64,000 nucleotides of DNA from Streptomyces spirodelae. Lineage in GTDB: Bacteria; Actinomycetota; Actinomycetes; Streptomycetales; Streptomycetaceae. The position numbers were made by a program, and so were the translations under genes. The stretch lies in NCBI RefSeq assembly GCF_017676385.1, contig NZ_JAFFZN010000005.1, positions 124,001 to 188,000 on the forward strand, read 5' to 3'. The notes below the pieces were generated by a model, which did no database searches, was not told the DNA's origin, and was given only the letters and a program-made list of their open reading frames with translations. How positions within the stretch are numbered: the stretch's first letter is position 1; every line of letters begins with the position of its first letter. Shown here one piece after another: positions 50,115 through 59,205 of the stretch.

Positions 50115-51647
50115 TCAGCGGGTCCGGAGTGCGTGGCCGGCCCGGGAGGAAGTGCGGATCTCCGGACGGTTGCGCAGGTAGAACGAGGAGCCGTCGATGG
50201 TGGCCACCTTCTCGTAGTGGCGGGCGAGGTGCCGGCGCAGGGTGGGGATCTGCTGGACGCCGTACCGCTTGCCGCGCGAGTCGTCGACGATCAGCTCGGG
50301 CGGGCGCCGCCGCAGCTCCCGTTCGAAGTGCGGCCAAGCGCCGTCCATCGCGTACCGCTCGCCCACCCGTGCCTCGCCCCGGCCGCCGCTGAAGTTGGTG
50401 AGGAACCCGGCGGTCAGATAGCGGGAGGCGGGCGAGCGCTGGGACAGCCAGTACCCCTCCGGGTGCATGCCCCACAGCAGCACCCGGTCCTTGCGGTCGG
50501 TGTAGGAGCGCACGGTGTCGGCCAGCCGGCGCGCGTGGTCGACCTCGGCGCGGCTGTCGGTGAACCCCCAGCCGACGTAGCCGCAGGCCACCAGTGCTGT
50601 GGCGGTGAGCGCCGCGGTGGCGGCGCGGGCGGTGAGCTCGCGCAGCGCCGCGGCACCCAGCAGTGCGAGCGGCGGAACGAGTTGCAGGAAGTAGTGCCCG
50701 AAGAACTGGAAGCCGACGGTGGCGGCGCCGAGCGAGGCGGCCAGCCAGATCCACAGGTCGGCCGTGCCGCTGAGCGGGGCCCGGCCGGTGGGCGGCACGG
50801 CGGCGCGCGAGCGGACGGCGCGGACGAGGGCGACCACCAGCGGAAGAGCGGCGAGCGTCAGCAGCCCGACGCCGGCGAGGGCGCGCAGCACGGGTTTGAG
50901 CCCGGCGCCCTCGGCGGACAGGTACGAGCCCGACCCGGTCGCGATCCAGTACAGGAACCGGCCCGGGTCGAAGGCGAGAGCAGCGCTCACGACCGGAAGC
51001 GCCGCTCCCGCGGTGACCCGGACGAAGGCGCCCCAGCCCGCCCGGTGCTGCCACAGCAGGACGAGGACCGGCAGCAGTACGGCACCACCGGTCTGTTTCG
51101 AGAGCACCGCTCCGGCCGCCGCCAGCCCGGCCCCGAGCCAGCGGGCCCGCTCGGCGTACCAGATCGCCGCGACCGTCCAGGGCAGCATGAAGACCTCGAA
51201 CGTCGCCGCCTGGGTGTCCTCGGGCTTGAGTCCGATCGTCAGGAAGACGTAGCAGACGCCCGCCGTCCACGCCGACCGCTGCCCCCAGCGCCGCGCCGCG
51301 ATCGAGGCGGCCAGGGCCGCACCCACCAGCACGGCGACGATGGCCGCCACCCGCACCGGCCACAGCGAGCCGTCACCGAAGACAGCGAAGGCACCACGGT
51401 AGAGCAGGGGCACGAAGGGAGGCTTGCGGTCGACCACGGTGTCGTAGAGCACGCCGCCGTCGGCCAGTTGGCGCGCCTGGGTGGCCAGATACCCCTCGTC
51501 CGGATTCCACGGGGTGCGTACGAAGGAGGGGATACGGGTGACGACCGTGAGGGCGAGGAGAACGGCGATGAGCCGCGTCCAGTTCACCGCGGGTTCCTTG
51601 TGACTCGCGGCGGTGGTGTGGCGCTCCGCAAGAGAGGACAACGGCAT
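50115..51647 (-). CDS. Membrane glycosyltransferase, GT39/ArnT-like
   Basis: 510 residues with about 10-12 membrane segments. The first external loop carries the metal/lipid-phosphate-site acidic motif (PWNPDEGYLATQARQLADGG) and later DRKPPFVPLLYRG, as in GT39/GT83 enzymes that use polyprenyl-phosphate sugars. The C-terminal 120 residues form a soluble extracytoplasmic domain (KDRVLLWGMHPEGYWLSQRSP). The acceptor is unknown. A TAGATT box 6 nt before the ATG suggests leaderless transcription; a GTG 20 codons in, after AAGGAACC, is an alternative start. Confidence 0.85.
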   Translation of the reverse strand: MPLSSLAERHTTAASHKEPAVNWTRLIAVLLALTVVTRIPSFVRTPWNPDEGYLATQARQLADGGVLYDTVVDRKPPFVPLLYRGAFAVFGDGSLWPVRVAAIVAVLVGAALAASIAARRWGQRSAWTAGVCYVFLTIGLKPEDTQAATFEVFMLPWTVAAIWYAERARWLGAGLAAAGAVLSKQTGGAVLLPVLVLLWQHRAGWGAFVRVTAGAALPVVSAALAFDPGRFLYWIATGSGSYLSAEGAGLKPVLRALAGVGLLTLAALPLVVALVRAVRSRAAVPPTGRAPLSGTADLWIWLAASLGAATVGFQFFGHYFLQLVPPLALLGAAALRELTARAATAALTATALVACGYVGWGFTDSRAEVDHARRLADTVRSYTDRKDRVLLWGMHPEGYWLSQRSPASRYLTAGFLTNFSGGRGEARVGERYAMDGAWPHFERELRRRPPELIVDDSRGKRYGVQQIPTLRRHLARHYEKVATIDGSSFYLRNRPEIRTSSRAGHALRTR

Positions 51648-51653
51648 CCCCTC

Positions 51654-51659
51654 AATCTA
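51654..51659 (-). promoter_or_regulatory. -10 box upstream of the glycosyltransferase gene
   Basis: TAGATT on the minus strand, 6 nt before ATG 51647. The gap GAGGGG could also act as a very close ribosome-binding site, so leaderless start is not certain. Confidence 0.4.
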
Positions 51660-51735
51660 GCGCCACCGGGCACAGGGCGCCGCCCTGCCCACCCTGTGCA
51701 TCGCGGAGCGGCGATTCAGGGGCGAGGGCATGCCC

Positions 51736-51769
51736 GGGTGCCCCTCCCCGGAGCCGGAGAGGGGCACCC
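51736..51769 (-). terminator. dxs terminator
   Basis: Perfect 11-bp inverted repeat (GGGTGCCCCTC at 51736-51746, partner at 51759-51769) with a 12-nt loop, 13 bases after the dxs stop on the minus strand. Confidence 0.78.
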
Positions 51770-51781
51770 CACGAAAAGCGG

Positions 51782-53695
51782 TCAGTCGCGGGCCACCTCG
51801 GCCCGCTCCGCGTCGAAGCGCCCGTCCAGCTTGGCGACGAGCCCCGTCACCTGGCGGGCGATGTCCGGCGCTGTGAGGCCGATCTCGGCCATGATCTCCT
51901 TCCGGGTTCCGTGGTCCAGGAAGCGCTCGGGAATACCGAAGTCCCGCAGCGGAACGTCCACACCCGCGTCCCGCAGCGCCTGCGCGACGGCGGAGCCGAC
52001 GCCTCCGGCGCGGCTGTTGTCCTCGACGGTGACGACGACCCGGTGCTGTTCGGCCAGCGGCGGCAGTGACTCGTCGACCGGCTTGACCCACCGGGGGTCC
52101 ACCACCGTGGCAGTGATCCCCTGCTTGTCGAGGAGGTCGGCGACCTCCAGGCACATCGGGGCCAGCGCCCCGACCGACACCACCAGGACATCCGCGGCCC
52201 CGGCGGCGGGCTCGCGCAGCACATCCATGCCTCCGACCCGGCGCACCGCGGGGACGGCCGGGCCGACGGCGCCCTTGGAGTACCGCACCACGGTGGGCGC
52301 GTCGTCCACCTCGACGGCCTCACGGAGCTGGGCGCGCACCTGGTCGGCGTCGCGGGGCGCGGCGAGCCGCAGGCCCGGGACGCACTGCAGGACGGACATG
52401 TCCCACATGCCATTGTGCGAGGCGCCGTCCGAGCCGGTGACCCCGGCCCGGTCCAGCACGAACGTCACACCGCACTTGTGCAGCGCCACATCCATCAGGA
52501 GCTGGTCGAAGGCGCGGTTGAGGAAGGTGGCGTAGACGGCGAAGACCGGGTGCAGGCCGCCGGTGGCGAGCCCGGCGGCGGAGACCGCGCCGTGCTGCTC
52601 GGCGATGCCGACGTCGTAGACGCGCTCGGGGAACTTCTGCGCGAAGGCGTGGAGGCCGACGGGCCGCATCATGGCCGCCGTGATGGCGACGATGTCCTCC
52701 CGCTCGCGGCCGAGCTTGACCATCTCGTCGCTGAAGACGGAAGTCCAGTCGGCGCCGGAGGACTTGACGGGCAGTCCGGTGTCGGGGTGGATGACGCCGA
52801 CGGCGTGGAACTGGTCGGCCTCGTCCTGGCGGGCCGGCTGATAGCCGCGCCCCTTCTCGGTCAGGCAGTGCACCAGCACCGGGCCGCCGAACCGCTTGGC
52901 GCGCTGCAGCGCCGACTCCACGGCCGCGATGTCGTGCCCGTCGATCGGACCCACGTACTTCAGGCCCAGGTCCTCGAACATGCCCTGCGGTGCGATGAAG
53001 TCCTTGAGCCCCTTCTTGGCGCCGTGCAGCGTCTCGTAGAGGGGTTTGCCGACCACCGGGGTGCGGTTGAGGACGTCCTTGCCCCGGGCCAGGAAGCGCT
53101 CGTAGCCGTCGGTGGTCCGCAGTGTCGCCAGATGGTTGGCCAGGCCGCCGATGGTCGGCGAGTACGACCGCTCGTTGTCATTGACCACGATCACCAGCGG
53201 CCGGTCCTTCGCTGCGGCGATGTTGTTCAGCGCCTCCCAGGCCATCCCGCCCGTCAGCGCGCCGTCACCGATGACCGCCACGACATGGTCGTCACGCCCC
53301 CGCACCTCGTTCGCCTTGGCCAGCCCGTCCGCCCAGCCCAGCACCGTGGAGGCGTGCGAGTTCTCGATCACGTCGTGCGCCGACTCGGCGCGGGACGGGT
53401 AACCCGACAGGCCGCCCTTCGCGCGCAGCTTGGAGAAGTCCTGCCGCCCGGTCAGCAGCTTGTGCACGTACGACTGGTGCCCTGTGTCGAAGAGCACCTT
53501 GTCCTTCGGGGAGTCGAAGACACGGTGCAGGGCGATGGTCAGCTCGACCACGCCGAGGTTGGGCCCCAGGTGGCCGCCGGTCTTGGAGACCGCTTCGACC
53601 AGGAAGGTGCGGATCTCCTCGGCCAGGCTCTCCAGCTGCTCCGGGGTGAGCCGGTCCAGATCGCGTGGTCCCCTGATGCGGGTCAGCAACGCCAC
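51782..53695 (-). CDS. dxs: 1-deoxy-D-xylulose-5-phosphate synthase
   Basis: 637 residues; GTG 5 nt after AAGGAGGT. Dxs condenses pyruvate and glyceraldehyde 3-phosphate, the first step of the MEP isoprenoid pathway, and also feeds thiamine and pyridoxal synthesis. Thiamine-diphosphate motif [18 protein letters not shown] (near residue 151), [12 protein letters not shown] near the N-terminus, transketolase-type pyrimidine-domain residues around [15 protein letters not shown], and the C-terminal domain with [15 protein letters not shown] are all present. Length matches the family. Confidence 0.97.
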   Translation of the reverse strand: MALLTRIRGPRDLDRLTPEQLESLAEEIRTFLVEAVSKTGGHLGPNLGVVELTIALHRVFDSPKDKVLFDTGHQSYVHKLLTGRQDFSKLRAKGGLSGYPSRAESAHDVIENSHASTVLGWADGLAKANEVRGRDDHVVAVIGDGALTGGMAWEALNNIAAAKDRPLVIVVNDNERSYSPTIGGLANHLATLRTTDGYERFLARGKDVLNRTPVVGKPLYETLHGAKKGLKDFIAPQGMFEDLGLKYVGPIDGHDIAAVESALQRAKRFGGPVLVHCLTEKGRGYQPARQDEADQFHAVGVIHPDTGLPVKSSGADWTSVFSDEMVKLGREREDIVAITAAMMRPVGLHAFAQKFPERVYDVGIAEQHGAVSAAGLATGGLHPVFAVYATFLNRAFDQLLMDVALHKCGVTFVLDRAGVTGSDGASHNGMWDMSVLQCVPGLRLAAPRDADQVRAQLREAVEVDDAPTVVRYSKGAVGPAVPAVRRVGGMDVLREPAAGAADVLVVSVGALAPMCLEVADLLDKQGITATVVDPRWVKPVDESLPPLAEQHRVVVTVEDNSRAGGVGSAVAQALRDAGVDVPLRDFGIPERFLDHGTRKEIMAEIGLTAPDIARQVTGLVAKLDGRFDAERAEVARD

Positions 53696-54038
53696 CCGTA
53701 CCTCCTTGCGTCAAGCGTGATCGAACGCTGTCGAGCCGTCGTTGTCGGACCGTGCTGATTCCCCAGAGTCTAATGTTCCGCCATCACCCGGGTTCACCGG
53801 ACAGTGCCATCTCACTCACACGAATGCCAGCACGCACTCGAGCCGCGGTGCATACATACGTGTAAGTGGCAGGAGTTGACTCCGCCCCCATGCACCCGTC
53901 CTCTGGCAAGCACCCCACCCGGAGGCCGTACACCCGATCGAGGGGCACATGTAGCCGATTCAGCCCTAATGCACTTATAACGGACAAGACATAACGAGAC
54001 CCGTTTCGCGACTTTCGCCCCGATGCACAGGAGGCTCG
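53696..54038. other. Intergenic region between divergent dxs and small secreted protein genes
   Basis: A 343-base stretch without a gene. Near dxs a TAGACT -10 box lies at 53767-53772 (minus strand) with a weak TGAACC -35 18 bp further out. Near the other gene a lower-GC island (53965-54000) contains TATAAC (53976-53981) that may be its -10. The middle part (53810-53940) has no repeat or structure I can name. Confidence 0.5.
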
Positions 54039-54308
54039 ATGCCGAACCGACTCAAGCGCACCCTCGCTGTCGCAGCCCTGGTTGCCGCACCCCTCACCCT
54101 GTCGCTGGCCGGCGCACCGGCCCTGGCCGCCGGCCCGTCGTCGGTCGCCGACGGCGACAAACCCGACAAGGCCGACAAGGCCGACAAGGCCGACAAGAAA
54201 GAGAAGCCGGACCCGGCGTGGAAGGAAGCGTACGAACGGCTGCACGAGCCGAAGGAGAAGTCCGAGCAGAAAGAGCTCGCGAGGGAACAGAAGGAGGCCG
54301 GGCGGTAG
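54039..54308 (+). CDS. Small secreted charged protein
   Basis: 89 residues; ATG after ACAGGAGGC. A Sec signal peptide (RLKRTLAVAALVAAPLTLSLAG, cleavage near ALA-AG) leaves a mature part of about 58 residues that is almost entirely charged: a triplet run DKADKADKADK, then EKPDPAWKEAYERLHEPKEKSEQKELAREQKEAG, a predicted single helix or coiled coil. No cysteine, no lipobox, no known domain. It is flanked by very strong transcription-stop structure. A cell-wall or ion-binding role is conceivable but not supported. Real gene judged from the ribosome site, signal peptide and codon bias. Confidence 0.8.
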   Translation: MPNRLKRTLAVAALVAAPLTLSLAGAPALAAGPSSVADGDKPDKADKADKADKKEKPDPAWKEAYERLHEPKEKSEQKELAREQKEAGR

Positions 54309-54326
54309 GGCGCCGCCGCCTCACAC

Positions 54327-54369
54327 GTCGGTCCAGGCACGGAGTTCTTCACTCCGTGCCTGGACCGAC
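54327..54369. terminator. Strong bidirectional terminator
   Basis: Perfect 19-bp inverted repeat (54327-54345 and 54351-54369) with a 5-nt TCTTC loop, between converging genes. Confidence 0.88.
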
Positions 54370-54417
54370 TGCCCGGACCGACGCCTGCGCGGCTGCGCGC
54401 TGCGCCGACTCAGCGCG

Positions 54418-55746
54418 CTACGCCCGGCCTGCCGTTTTCTGCGTCCTGCGGGAGACGGAGTCGATCACGACGGCCGCCAGCAGGACCGCGCCGGTGATCA
54501 TGTCGCGGAGCGCCGAGCCGGTGCCCAGCAGCGCCATGCCGGAGTTGATCGACTGGATGACCAGCGCGCCCAGCAGCGCGGACCAGGTCTTGCCCCGGCC
54601 GCCGAAGAGGCTGGTACCGCCGATGACGGCTGCCGCGATGCAGTTCATCAGCAGGCTTCCGGCGCCGGAGGACTGGTTGGCCGCGTTGATCTGTGACGCG
54701 AAGAACAGTCCGCCGACGGCCGCCATCGTCCCCGCGATGGCATAGACGGTGATCCGCACCATGGGCACGTTGATCCCGGCCCGCCCGGCGGCCTCACTGC
54801 TGCCGCCGACCGCGAAGACCTGGCGGCCGTAGCTGGTGCGGCGCAGCACGAAGTCACCGAGGACCACCACCCCCAGGAAGATCACCACAGCCATCGGCAA
54901 CCCCTTGTAGGAGTTGAAGACGGCCGCTGCGGCGTACGCGGGTATCGCCAGCACCGCCGTACGCAGCAGGATCTCGCTGAGCGGGCGGCTGGGCACGTCC
55001 GCCGCCTTGCGTCGGCGCTGGTCCAGCAGGGAGAAGCCGAGGAAGGCCACCACACAGACGGTGGCCAGGCCCATGGCCGCCGCCTTGTCCGAGAAGTAGT
55101 AGTTGGTGAGATGCGCCACCACACCGTCGTCATCGAGGTTGATGGTGCCGCTGGGGCCGAGGATCTGGAGCATCAGACCGTTCCAGCCCAGCAGGCCCGC
55201 CAGGGTGACCACGAAGGCCGGGACGCCGATTCTGGCGAAGAAGAAGCCGTGCACGGCACCGGCCGCCATACCGGTGAGGATGGCGAGGAGGACCGCGAGG
55301 ACCTCGTTCATCCCGTGGTTGATGTTGAGGACGGCCAGCACGGCGGCGGACATACCGCTGACCGAGCCGACCGACAGGTCGATCTCGCCGAGGATCAGGA
55401 CGAAGACGATACCGACGGCGATCAGCCCGGTGCCCGCGCTCTGCACGAACAGGTTGCTGAGGTTGTTCGCACTCAGGAACGCCGAGTCCTGGAGCTGGAA
55501 GACCACGCCGATGACCAGCAGGCCGACGATGACCGGGATGGAGCCCAGCTCACCGGTGCGCAGCCGGCGCAGCAGATCCTCCAGATAGCCGGCGAAGCCC
55601 TGCTGGCGCACCAGCAGCCGGGGGTCGACGGTGGCGGCGGGCGCCTCCGGGGCCGCCGCCCCGTCGCTCGTGCCGTCCGGGGTCTTCGTGACGTCCACGG
55701 GTGTGCCGTCGGTCGGCGTACCTTCTGTGGGGGTGCCGGTGGTCAC
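54418..55746 (-). CDS. xylH: Sugar ABC transporter permease (XylH-like)
   Basis: 442 residues, GTG overlapping the previous stop (GTGA) after AAAGGAGGTG. An N-terminal 65-residue Thr/Pro/Gly leader precedes about 10 membrane segments of the RbsC/XylH family (ANNLSNLFVQSAGTGLIAVGIVFVLILGEIDLSVGSV; later ANQSSGAGSLLMNCIAAAVIGGTSLFGGRG). The EIDLSVGS and GGTSLFGGRG loops are the family signature. It works with the ATPase and lipoprotein encoded upstream. Xylose is the likely sugar by comparison with the S. coelicolor locus beside rok7B7; other pentoses are possible. Confidence 0.88.
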   Translation of the reverse strand: MTTGTPTEGTPTDGTPVDVTKTPDGTSDGAAAPEAPAATVDPRLLVRQQGFAGYLEDLLRRLRTGELGSIPVIVGLLVIGVVFQLQDSAFLSANNLSNLFVQSAGTGLIAVGIVFVLILGEIDLSVGSVSGMSAAVLAVLNINHGMNEVLAVLLAILTGMAAGAVHGFFFARIGVPAFVVTLAGLLGWNGLMLQILGPSGTINLDDDGVVAHLTNYYFSDKAAAMGLATVCVVAFLGFSLLDQRRRKAADVPSRPLSEILLRTAVLAIPAYAAAAVFNSYKGLPMAVVIFLGVVVLGDFVLRRTSYGRQVFAVGGSSEAAGRAGINVPMVRITVYAIAGTMAAVGGLFFASQINAANQSSGAGSLLMNCIAAAVIGGTSLFGGRGKTWSALLGALVIQSINSGMALLGTGSALRDMITGAVLLAAVVIDSVSRRTQKTAGRA

Positions 55747-56540
55747 TTCTGCACCTCCTTTGTGGACGCGTTCTGAGCGGTGCGGGCATTACGGCGGGTG
55801 ACGACGTTGTCGGTGGCACCGGTGATCGCCGAGACGATCTCCTCCTGGGTGGTCTCGCTCACCGTGAAGGTCCCGTTGTTGCGACCGAGGCGCAGTACGG
55901 CGACGCGGTCGCTGACGGCCCGTACGTCGGCCATGTTGTGGCTGATCAGAAGCACCGCCAGGTCCCGCTCCCGGAGCCGCTCCACCAGGTCGAGGACTTG
56001 TGCGGTCTGCTCGACACCGAGGGCCGCGGTGGGCTCGTCCAGGATGACGACGCGGGGCTCGCCGAGCAGCGAGCGGGCGATGGCGACGGTCTGCCGCTGC
56101 CCGCCGGAGAGCGAGGCGACGGGGACGCGGACGCTGGGTATGCGGATGGAGAGAGTGGAGAGCAGCTCGCGGGCGCGGCGCTCCATCTCCACCTCGTTCA
56201 GGATCGTGCGAGCCTTGATCTCGTTGCCGAGGAAGAGGTTGCCGACGACATCGAGGTTGTCGCACAGCGCGAGGTCCTGGTAGACGGTCGCGATACCCAA
56301 CTGCTGGGCATCGTGCGGCCGTTCGATCCGTACAGGGCGACCGTCCCATTCCACGGTGCCCTCGTCGGCCGGGCCGACGCCCGCGATGGTCTTGACCAGG
56401 GTGGACTTTCCGGCACCGTTGTCGCCGACGAGTGCGACGACCTCGCCGGGGTGGATCTCCAGCTCGACATCCGTAAGCGCCTGGACGGCGCCGAACCGCT
56501 TGGAGATTCCGCGCAACGCCAGCACAGGCGTAGCGGACAC
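55743..56540 (-). CDS. xylG: Sugar ABC transporter ATP-binding protein (XylG-like, single domain)
   Basis: 265 residues from GTG 56540 (VSATPVLAL), with AAGGAGTG just upstream; the GTG at 56549 lies inside that site and is rejected. Walker A GDNGAGKST, signature LSGGQRQT, Walker B VVILDEPT and switch ISHNMADV are intact. Enteric XylG/RbsA have two ATPase cassettes in one chain; this protein has one, so it must work as a homodimer. A 76-base gap with a hairpin separates it from the binding-protein gene. Confidence 0.88.
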   Translation of the reverse strand: MSATPVLALRGISKRFGAVQALTDVELEIHPGEVVALVGDNGAGKSTLVKTIAGVGPADEGTVEWDGRPVRIERPHDAQQLGIATVYQDLALCDNLDVVGNLFLGNEIKARTILNEVEMERRARELLSTLSIRIPSVRVPVASLSGGQRQTVAIARSLLGEPRVVILDEPTAALGVEQTAQVLDLVERLRERDLAVLLISHNMADVRAVSDRVAVLRLGRNNGTFTVSETTQEEIVSAITGATDNVVTRRNARTAQNASTKEVQK

Positions 56541-56573
56541 GTGAATCACTCCTTATGCCCGGGGCCCCGCGGC

Positions 56574-56597
56574 CCCCTGCCGCCGCAGCGGCAGGGG
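56574..56597 (-). terminator. Intercistronic hairpin between xylF and xylG
   Basis: Perfect 10-bp stem (CCCCTGCCGC at 56574-56583, partner at 56588-56597) with a 4-nt loop. Placed after a binding-protein gene, it probably stabilises or partially ends the transcript so that the lipoprotein is made in excess. Confidence 0.6.
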
Positions 56598-56616
56598 CGC
56601 GGGCCGCCTGACGGGT

Positions 56617-57729
56617 CTACTTGATGCCCGCCTCGGCGCATGCCTTCTTGAACTTGGCGGTGCAGATCTCCTTGGCCGTGAAGAAGCCGGACTTGCCGAC
56701 GTACTTCTTGATGTCCTCCTTGACCAGCGGCAGCGGCGTGACGATCTTCGTCGGGACGTCCTCGGTGGACTCGCTGTCGGTCTTCGAGGTGGCGATCTTG
56801 TCCAGCGACTCGCCGCGGGCCAGCGCGACGGCGAACTCGGCGGCTGCGGAGGTCTCGGGGACGTACGGCTTGTAGACGCTCATGAACTGCTCGCCGGCCA
56901 GAATCCGCTGTACGGCGTTGAGCTCGGCGTCCTGGCCGGTGACCGGGGGCAGGTTGTCCTTGTCGAAGCCGGCGCGCTTGAGCGCGGTGATGATGCCGCC
57001 CGCCATGCCGTCGTTGGCGGAGTAGATCCCGACAATGTTCTTCTTGCCGAGGGAGGAGATGGCGCCCTTCATGTTCTCGTTGGCGTTCTCCGGCTTCCAC
57101 TCCTTGGTGTCGTACTCCTTGCCGATCTTCACCTTGCCGTCGAGGACGGAGTGGGCGCCCTGCTTGTACATCTTGGCGTTGGGGTCGGTGACGGAGCCGT
57201 TCATCATGACGATCTTGCCCTTGTCGGCCTTGTCGCCCAGCTCGTCGAGCAGGGACTTGGCCTGGATCCTGCCGACCCGGGGGTTGTCGACCGACGTGTA
57301 CGCCTTGATCGGGCCTTCGGCGAGGCGGTCGTAGGCGACGACGGGGATGTCGCTGTCGTCGGCCTTCTTGACCGAGCTGGAGATGGACTTGGCGTCCACC
57401 GCGTCGATGATCAGCGCGTCGACCTTCTTGGCGATCATCGTGTCGACCTGCTGCTGCTGGACGTTGGCGTCCTGCTTGGCGTTGGCGTAGAGGACCTTGG
57501 TGTCCTTGCCCGCCAGTTCCTTGATCTTCTTCTCCATCAGCGGCTTGTCGAAGCGCTCGTAGCGCGCCGTCTGATTCTCGGGCAGCAGCAGCCCGATGGT
57601 CAGCGGCCCTTTCTTGGACTTGTCCTTGTCCTTGCCGTCCGCCTGATCGGCACTGCCACAGGCGGCGGTGGTGAGAGCTAGCGAGAGAGCGACGGTGCCG
57701 AGGACGATGCCGCGCAGCGCTGCGTGCAT
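56617..57729 (-). CDS. xylF: Sugar-binding lipoprotein (XylF-like)
   Basis: 370 residues. Signal peptide with lipobox (LALTTAACGS) makes it a membrane-anchored extracellular lipoprotein. The mature protein is a periplasmic-binding-protein type I: TIGLLLPENQTARYERFDKPLMEKKIKEL, VDALIIDAVDAKSISSSVKKADDSDIPVVAYDRL, and GQDAELNAVQRILAGEQFMSVYKPY. The segments AYDRL and GQDAEL are typical of xylose/rhamnose/ribose binders. GGGAGG precedes the ATG. An AT-rich region with a short dyad upstream is the likely target of the divergent-side ROK regulator. Confidence 0.88.
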   Translation of the reverse strand: MHAALRGIVLGTVALSLALTTAACGSADQADGKDKDKSKKGPLTIGLLLPENQTARYERFDKPLMEKKIKELAGKDTKVLYANAKQDANVQQQQVDTMIAKKVDALIIDAVDAKSISSSVKKADDSDIPVVAYDRLAEGPIKAYTSVDNPRVGRIQAKSLLDELGDKADKGKIVMMNGSVTDPNAKMYKQGAHSVLDGKVKIGKEYDTKEWKPENANENMKGAISSLGKKNIVGIYSANDGMAGGIITALKRAGFDKDNLPPVTGQDAELNAVQRILAGEQFMSVYKPYVPETSAAAEFAVALARGESLDKIATSKTDSESTEDVPTKIVTPLPLVKEDIKKYVGKSGFFTAKEICTAKFKKACAEAGIK

Positions 57730-57807
57730 TGAGAGACCTCCCTGACGGGGCCGCGGCGGTGCGGCCGAGGTAGCGGGAAGTCAACTCGTCGGCGCTTCAG
57801 CGGTCAA

Positions 57808-57821
57808 TAAGCTAATACTTA
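57808..57821 (-). promoter_or_regulatory. AT-rich dyad upstream of xylF
   Basis: TAAG-N6-CTTA (57808-57821) inside the most AT-rich stretch between xylF and the ROK gene, about 80 bases before the xylF start. A plausible promoter/operator for the ROK regulator; no established consensus was applied. Confidence 0.4.
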
Positions 57822-57901
57822 ACGAGAAGACAACGATGCCATCTGTTGAAGCCTCGAAGGAGCGCGCCGAGCAGGCTGCCTCCACCTTCGCAGGAAGGAG
57901 C

Positions 57902-57973
57902 CGCGCCCCGAAGGGGCGCGGGAAACCGCTCCCCTGGGGGCCACCTCCCGACCGGGTGCGGCACCGCACCCGG
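57902..57973 (-). terminator. Double hairpin after the ROK gene
   Basis: CGCGCCCC-GAA-GGGGCGCG (57902-57920) and CCGGGTGCGG-CA-CCGCACCCGG (57952-57973), downstream of the ROK stop on the minus strand. The first hairpin continues into GCGGGAAACCGCTCCCCT, a block shared with the dispersed elements of this window. Confidence 0.65.
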
Positions 57974-58014
57974 CAGCGAAGCGAGACCGCAACAACGGGT
58001 CACCGTCGCAACGG

Positions 58015-59205
58015 TCAGGTGACAGCAGACGCCGCCGCGTCGACCAGCGTGGTGTCACCCATCTCGTTCAGTACCAGCGCCAGCGCCCCCAGCACCTCGG
58101 CCCGGCTGTCGAGTTCACCGGGCAGAACCTTCAGCTGGCGCGCCGCACTGGGGATGGCGTACCGCGCCACCGAGTCCCGTACGGGGCCCAGCACCAGGTC
58201 CCCCGCGTCGACGAGGTCGCCGCCGAGGACGACCCGCGAGGGGTTGAGGAGGTTGCACAGGCTGGCGACACCGCTGCCGATGTGCCGGCCGATGTCGGCG
58301 ACGACCCGTCGGCAGCCCGGGTCGCCGTCGGCCGCCAGCCGCACCATCCCGGCCATGGTCAGGTCCGGGCCATGGCTGGAGTGCAGCAGTGGCAGCACAT
58401 AGCGGGCCGCGGTGAACGTCTCCAGGCAGCCGCGGTTGCCGCAGCGGCAGACCGGGCCCGACTCGTCCAGCGTGATGTGGCCGATCTCCCCCGCGGTGCC
58501 GCCCGGTCCCCGGTAGATCTGGCCGTTGATCACCAGCCCGGCGCCGACACCGCTGGCGACCTTGATGTAGGCCAGGTCGCGGGCCCCGTGGCCGGCACCC
58601 CAGACCTGTTCCCCGAGGGCTCCGAGGTTGGCGTCGTTGTCGACGTAGACCGGGACGCCCATCCTGGCGGCGAGCTCGTCGCGGGGATTGGTACCCACCC
58701 AGCCCGGGAGGATGGCGGTGGAGCCCAGCACGCCGGTCTCCATGTCGATGGGGCCCGGCACGCCCAGGCCGATGCCGATGACCTTCGCCGGGCTGATGCC
58801 GCTCTCCCCCACCAGCCGCCGCACCAGCTGCTCGGCGCGGTCGAAGCCCTGCTCGGCCGAGGCGTCCACATCGATCGGCTCGGCGTCCTCGGCCAGCACC
58901 GTGTGCGCCAGGTTGCCGACGGCGACGCGCAGGTGCGAGTGTCCGAAGTCGACGCCGACGACGATCCCGGCGTCCGCGCTGAGCGAGACGGCGCGGGCCC
59001 GGCGCCCCCCGGAGGAGGTGGGGGTGACCTGCACGGTTCCGGCGTCCTTGAGCTCACGGACGATATTGGAGACCGTCGCGGCGGACAGCCCGGTGGTGCG
59101 GGCGATCTCGGCCTGGGTGAGCGAGCCGGCCATGCGGACGGCCCGCACCACGCGCTCGAGATTCGCCCGGTGCAGCGAGGACTGCGACCCCGGAGTCTCC
59201 ACCAC
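58015..59205 (-). CDS. rok7B7: ROK-family transcriptional regulator (Rok7B7-like)
   Basis: 396 residues, GTG after GGGGAGTG. N-terminal winged helix LTQAEIARTTGLSAATVSNIVRELKDAG (residues 29-56) and a ROK sugar-kinase-like domain with VGVDFGHSHLRVAVGN, the zinc motif CRCGNRGCLE (near residue 257) and ExGHxxL-like GEIGHITLD. Position between the xylFGH-like and ngcEFG-like operons matches S. coelicolor rok7B7, which is known as a pleiotropic regulator of xylose uptake, carbon control and antibiotic production. Assignment as ortholog is by context and family, not by alignment. Confidence 0.86.
   Translation of the reverse strand: MVETPGSQSSLHRANLERVVRAVRMAGSLTQAEIARTTGLSAATVSNIVRELKDAGTVQVTPTSSGGRRARAVSLSADAGIVVGVDFGHSHLRVAVGNLAHTVLAEDAEPIDVDASAEQGFDRAEQLVRRLVGESGISPAKVIGIGLGVPGPIDMETGVLGSTAILPGWVGTNPRDELAARMGVPVYVDNDANLGALGEQVWGAGHGARDLAYIKVASGVGAGLVINGQIYRGPGGTAGEIGHITLDESGPVCRCGNRGCLETFTAARYVLPLLHSSHGPDLTMAGMVRLAADGDPGCRRVVADIGRHIGSGVASLCNLLNPSRVVLGGDLVDAGDLVLGPVRDSVARYAIPSAARQLKVLPGELDSRAEVLGALALVLNEMGDTTLVDAAASAVT

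Noticed and set aside
49450-51363. Open frame on the minus strand extending the DUF6571-like gene to 1409 residues
   Set aside because: It runs in the wrong frame through the WXG-like gene and the glycosyltransferase gene. The GTG at 49449 with GGAGGTGG is a clear start.
56541-56549. GTG 56549 as xylG start
   Set aside because: It lies inside the AAGGAGTG ribosome-binding site; the GTG 9 bases downstream has correct spacing.
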